In this document: positions 62,201 through 64,000 of the stretch, piece by piece | Layout of the letters: the number at the start of each line of letters is the position of its first letter | How positions within the stretch are numbered: position 1 is the stretch's first letter | Source of the DNA: BM003 sp963699835 | Lineage (GTDB): Bacteria; Pseudomonadota; Gammaproteobacteria; Steroidobacterales; BM003 | Direction of reading: 5' to 3' | Assembly: GCA_963699835.1 (NCBI GenBank) | Contig: CAVOVJ010000011.1 | Location: 62,001-126,000, forward strand | DNA length: 64,000 nt | Translations under genes and position numbers: made by a program | The notes under the pieces: model-generated | The model's database searches: none | Seen by the model: only the letters and a program-made list of their open reading frames with translations | Told to the model about the DNA's origin: nothing

Positions 62201-63469
62201 ATGCCTCTGCGCGTTCTCGTCATCGATGCCAATGCCGATTACCGGCGCCTGTTCGGACACCACATCGGTAGCGAGTGGCACGACGCGCTGATAGTCGAGC
62301 ATGACCCGGTTAGCCAGGGCAATTTGCCGCGTGAGTTTACTGCCGCCGGGTTCGACGTGGTGATACTCGACAGCGGGGCAGGCAGCGATGGCGGACTCGA
62401 GTGGTTGCGCGATTTCAAACGGCGACCGGGGTTCCCGCCGGTGATCTTCGTTGCGTCGGGTGGTGACGAGATGCTCGCCGCTCATGCGATAAAAAGCGGC
62501 GCTGCCGAGTATTTTCCAAAGCACCGGATTCGCCACCAGGCTTTCGTCCAGGCGGTGCGCGAAGCGGCGCGGGAACGCAAGCAGCAGCTCGCCAGGCAGG
62601 TACGTACCGGTGCCCGCGACAAGGCCAGTCAGTTTGGCGCGGTCAAGATCCGCGGCATGCGTTGCGTACGCCAGCTGGCTGTGGGTGGTGTGTCGTCGGT
62701 ATTTCTCGCCGAGAGTGAGAAGCTCGGTCGGCTGGTGGTGCTGAAGGTCCTGCGGCAGGTGCCCGATGTTGCGGAGGGCAAAAATACGTTTGACCGGTTT
62801 ATTCGCGAATACGAGCTGATCGCGCGGATTGATCATCCCAATGTCGTACAGATTTATGACCTCGGCGTGGCCGACGATCATGCCTACATCGCGATGGAGT
62901 TCTTTCCCGACGGGGATCTGCGATCGCGATTACGCGGACCCATGCCGAGCGAAACGGCACTCGCATACCTGGCGCAGATCGCCGAGGCGCTGGCGGCGAT
63001 TCATGCGGTAGGTGTGCTGCATCGCGATCTTAAGCCGGGCAATGTAATGCTGCGCGAGAACGGCAGTGTCGCGCTGATCGACTTCGGTCTTGCTCGCGAG
63101 TTGCGAATGGAGGCCGAGATCACCGAGACCGGGGAGATTTTTGGCACGCCTTATTACATGAGTCCCGAGCAGGGGCATGCCGACCACCTCGACGAGCGCG
63201 CGGATATCTACAGTCTCGGGGTGATCTTTTTCGAAATGCTCACCGGGCAAAAACCTTATATGGGCTCGACGCCGATGGCGGTGATCTACATGCACAGCCA
63301 TGCGCCGCTGCCGCGACTCGATCCCGCTCTGGCCTCGCTGCAGCCGTTGCTGGATCGGATGATGGCCAAGGAACCCGGTGAACGTTTCCAGAGTGCCGAG
63401 GAGGTGCTCGATGTGCTTGCGTTGCTGGTGCCGGATCTGCCGGGGCAACGGGCGTGGGGCGTGACATGA
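62201..63469 (+). CDS. Response-regulator receiver domain fused to a Ser/Thr protein kinase
   Basis: 422 residues. The N-terminal ~125 residues form a receiver domain: acidic pocket in VLVIDANADY, likely phospho-acceptor D57 in VVILDSGAG and a lysine in YFPKHRI. A ~20-residue basic linker leads to a kinase domain (~150-415): VGGVSSVFLAE, the VLK lysine, HRDLKPGN, IDFGLA and GTPYYMSPEQ. No membrane segment. The arrangement suggests that two-component phosphorylation could gate a Ser/Thr kinase. No histidine kinase lies nearby. Its stop overlaps the miaE start (ATGA). Confidence 0.88.
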   Translation: MPLRVLVIDANADYRRLFGHHIGSEWHDALIVEHDPVSQGNLPREFTAAGFDVVILDSGAGSDGGLEWLRDFKRRPGFPPVIFVASGGDEMLAAHAIKSGAAEYFPKHRIRHQAFVQAVREAARERKQQLARQVRTGARDKASQFGAVKIRGMRCVRQLAVGGVSSVFLAESEKLGRLVVLKVLRQVPDVAEGKNTFDRFIREYELIARIDHPNVVQIYDLGVADDHAYIAMEFFPDGDLRSRLRGPMPSETALAYLAQIAEALAAIHAVGVLHRDLKPGNVMLRENGSVALIDFGLARELRMEAEITETGEIFGTPYYMSPEQGHADHLDERADIYSLGVIFFEMLTGQKPYMGSTPMAVIYMHSHAPLPRLDPALASLQPLLDRMMAKEPGERFQSAEEVLDVLALLVPDLPGQRAWGVT

Positions 63470-64000
63470 GTCGCGCAGAGCCTCCATTGGATCGTGTCCC
63501 GGGTGAGATTGCCCGGTTTTTGCGCTGCGCGACCCCGGCGGCCTGGTTCGAGGCTGCGCTCGAGGATCAGCCGACGTTGTTGCTGGATCATGCCAACTGC
63601 GAAAAAAAAGCAGCGTCGACCGCGCTGGGCATGATGTTCCGCTACGATCTCGAGCCGCAGCTGGCGGCGCAGATGTCACGTCTTGCGCGCGAGGAGCTGC
63701 GCCATTTCGAGATGGTGGAACAGATCCTCGACCAGCGCGGGATAGCGCGGCGACGACTGTCGCCATCGCGCTATGCGGGCGGGTTGCACGAGCTGGTACG
63801 CGGCCAGGAACCGCAGCGATTAGTCGACCGTCTTATTGTCGGCGCGTTTATCGAGGCACGCTCGTGTGAGAGGTTTGCGCGGATTGCACCGTTGCTCGAT
63901 CCAAAACTGTGCGCTTTCTACACCGGCCTGCTGAATTCCGAATCGCGCCACTTTTCGCTGTACCTGGAATTTGCGCGCCAGTACCGCGCCTCCGGCGATG
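63466..64000 (+). CDS. miaE: tRNA-(ms2io6A37) hydroxylase MiaE, 3' end beyond the window
   Basis: 178 residues visible; the frame is open at the last base. Ferritin-like di-iron fold: LLLDHANCEKKAASTA, EELRHFEMVEQIL and the later IEARSCERF and NSESRHFSLY helices carry the Glu/His iron ligands. MiaE hydroxylates the isopentenyl group of ms2i6A37 in tRNA. The ATG overlaps the receiver-kinase stop as ATGA. Confidence 0.93.
   Translation, partial: MSRAEPPLDRVPGEIARFLRCATPAAWFEAALEDQPTLLLDHANCEKKAASTALGMMFRYDLEPQLAAQMSRLAREELRHFEMVEQILDQRGIARRRLSPSRYAGGLHELVRGQEPQRLVDRLIVGAFIEARSCERFARIAPLLDPKLCAFYTGLLNSESRHFSLYLEFARQYRASGD

Overview
The window is a GC-rich, densely packed chromosomal segment from a gammaproteobacterium. 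The evidence is gene content and order: a single-polypeptide PurL of gammaproteobacterial type; the runs nrdR-ribD-ribE-ribB-ribH-nusB-thiL-pgpA, xseB-ispA-dxs, epmB/efp/epmA and asd-fimV-truA-accD-folC-dedD-cvpA-purF; and a FimX-like plus FimV-like pair. The species cannot be named from the sequence. A lineage near Chromatiales, Woeseiales or Steroidobacterales is an inference only. No tRNA, rRNA, CRISPR array, insertion sequence or prophage was seen.

Layout. 1-7585 (+): end of a type VI secretion (T6SS) cluster: the tail of tssM, tagF, the phosphatase pppA and a very large ppkA-like transmembrane kinase, followed by an unrecognised membrane protein. The layout matches the threonine-phosphorylation control module of the Pseudomonas H1 system, but here the kinase carries its own C-terminal formylglycine-generating-enzyme-like domain. 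8032-15211 (+): an orphan TpsB outer-membrane transporter, a DUF1820 protein, a metallo-hydrolase and purL. 15216-20458 (-): a zinc-ribbon DUF4145-like protein, hutH, an exported methyltransferase and ettA. 20622-28329 (+): glyA, nrdR, the riboflavin genes, nusB, a DUF2889 gene, thiL and pgpA, then a kinase fused to a cyclic-nucleotide-binding domain (28356-29657). 29687-33825 (-): folE2, dxs, ispA and xseB. 34096-36562 (+): rubrerythrin, an Fe-S oxidoreductase and DUF3501, behind a clear promoter and palindromic operator. 36742-40895 (+): parE and parC. 40909-44066 (-): a FimX-like c-di-GMP receptor and epmB. 44129-46216 (+): efp, epmA and a free-methionine sulfoxide reductase. 46217-48183 (-): psd and two copper-delivery proteins. 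48262-62153 (+): prmB, aroC, asd, fimV, truA, accD, folC, dedD, cvpA, purF and a glycerate kinase. 62201-64000 (+): a receiver-kinase fusion and the start of miaE.

Themes. Three eukaryotic-type Ser/Thr kinases with three different attached modules lie in 64 kb, but only one PP2C phosphatase was seen. EF-P and both enzymes that install its beta-lysine sit together. The rubrerythrin cluster looks like a compact peroxide-defence unit whose electron path and regulator are not described in the sequence.

Four conserved genes between 17.6 and 30.0 kb (hutH, an exported methyltransferase, thiL, folE2) are each split by exactly one surplus base. Because thiL and folE2 normally serve required pathways, sequencing or assembly insertions are more likely than four independent inactivations, but the sequence alone cannot decide.
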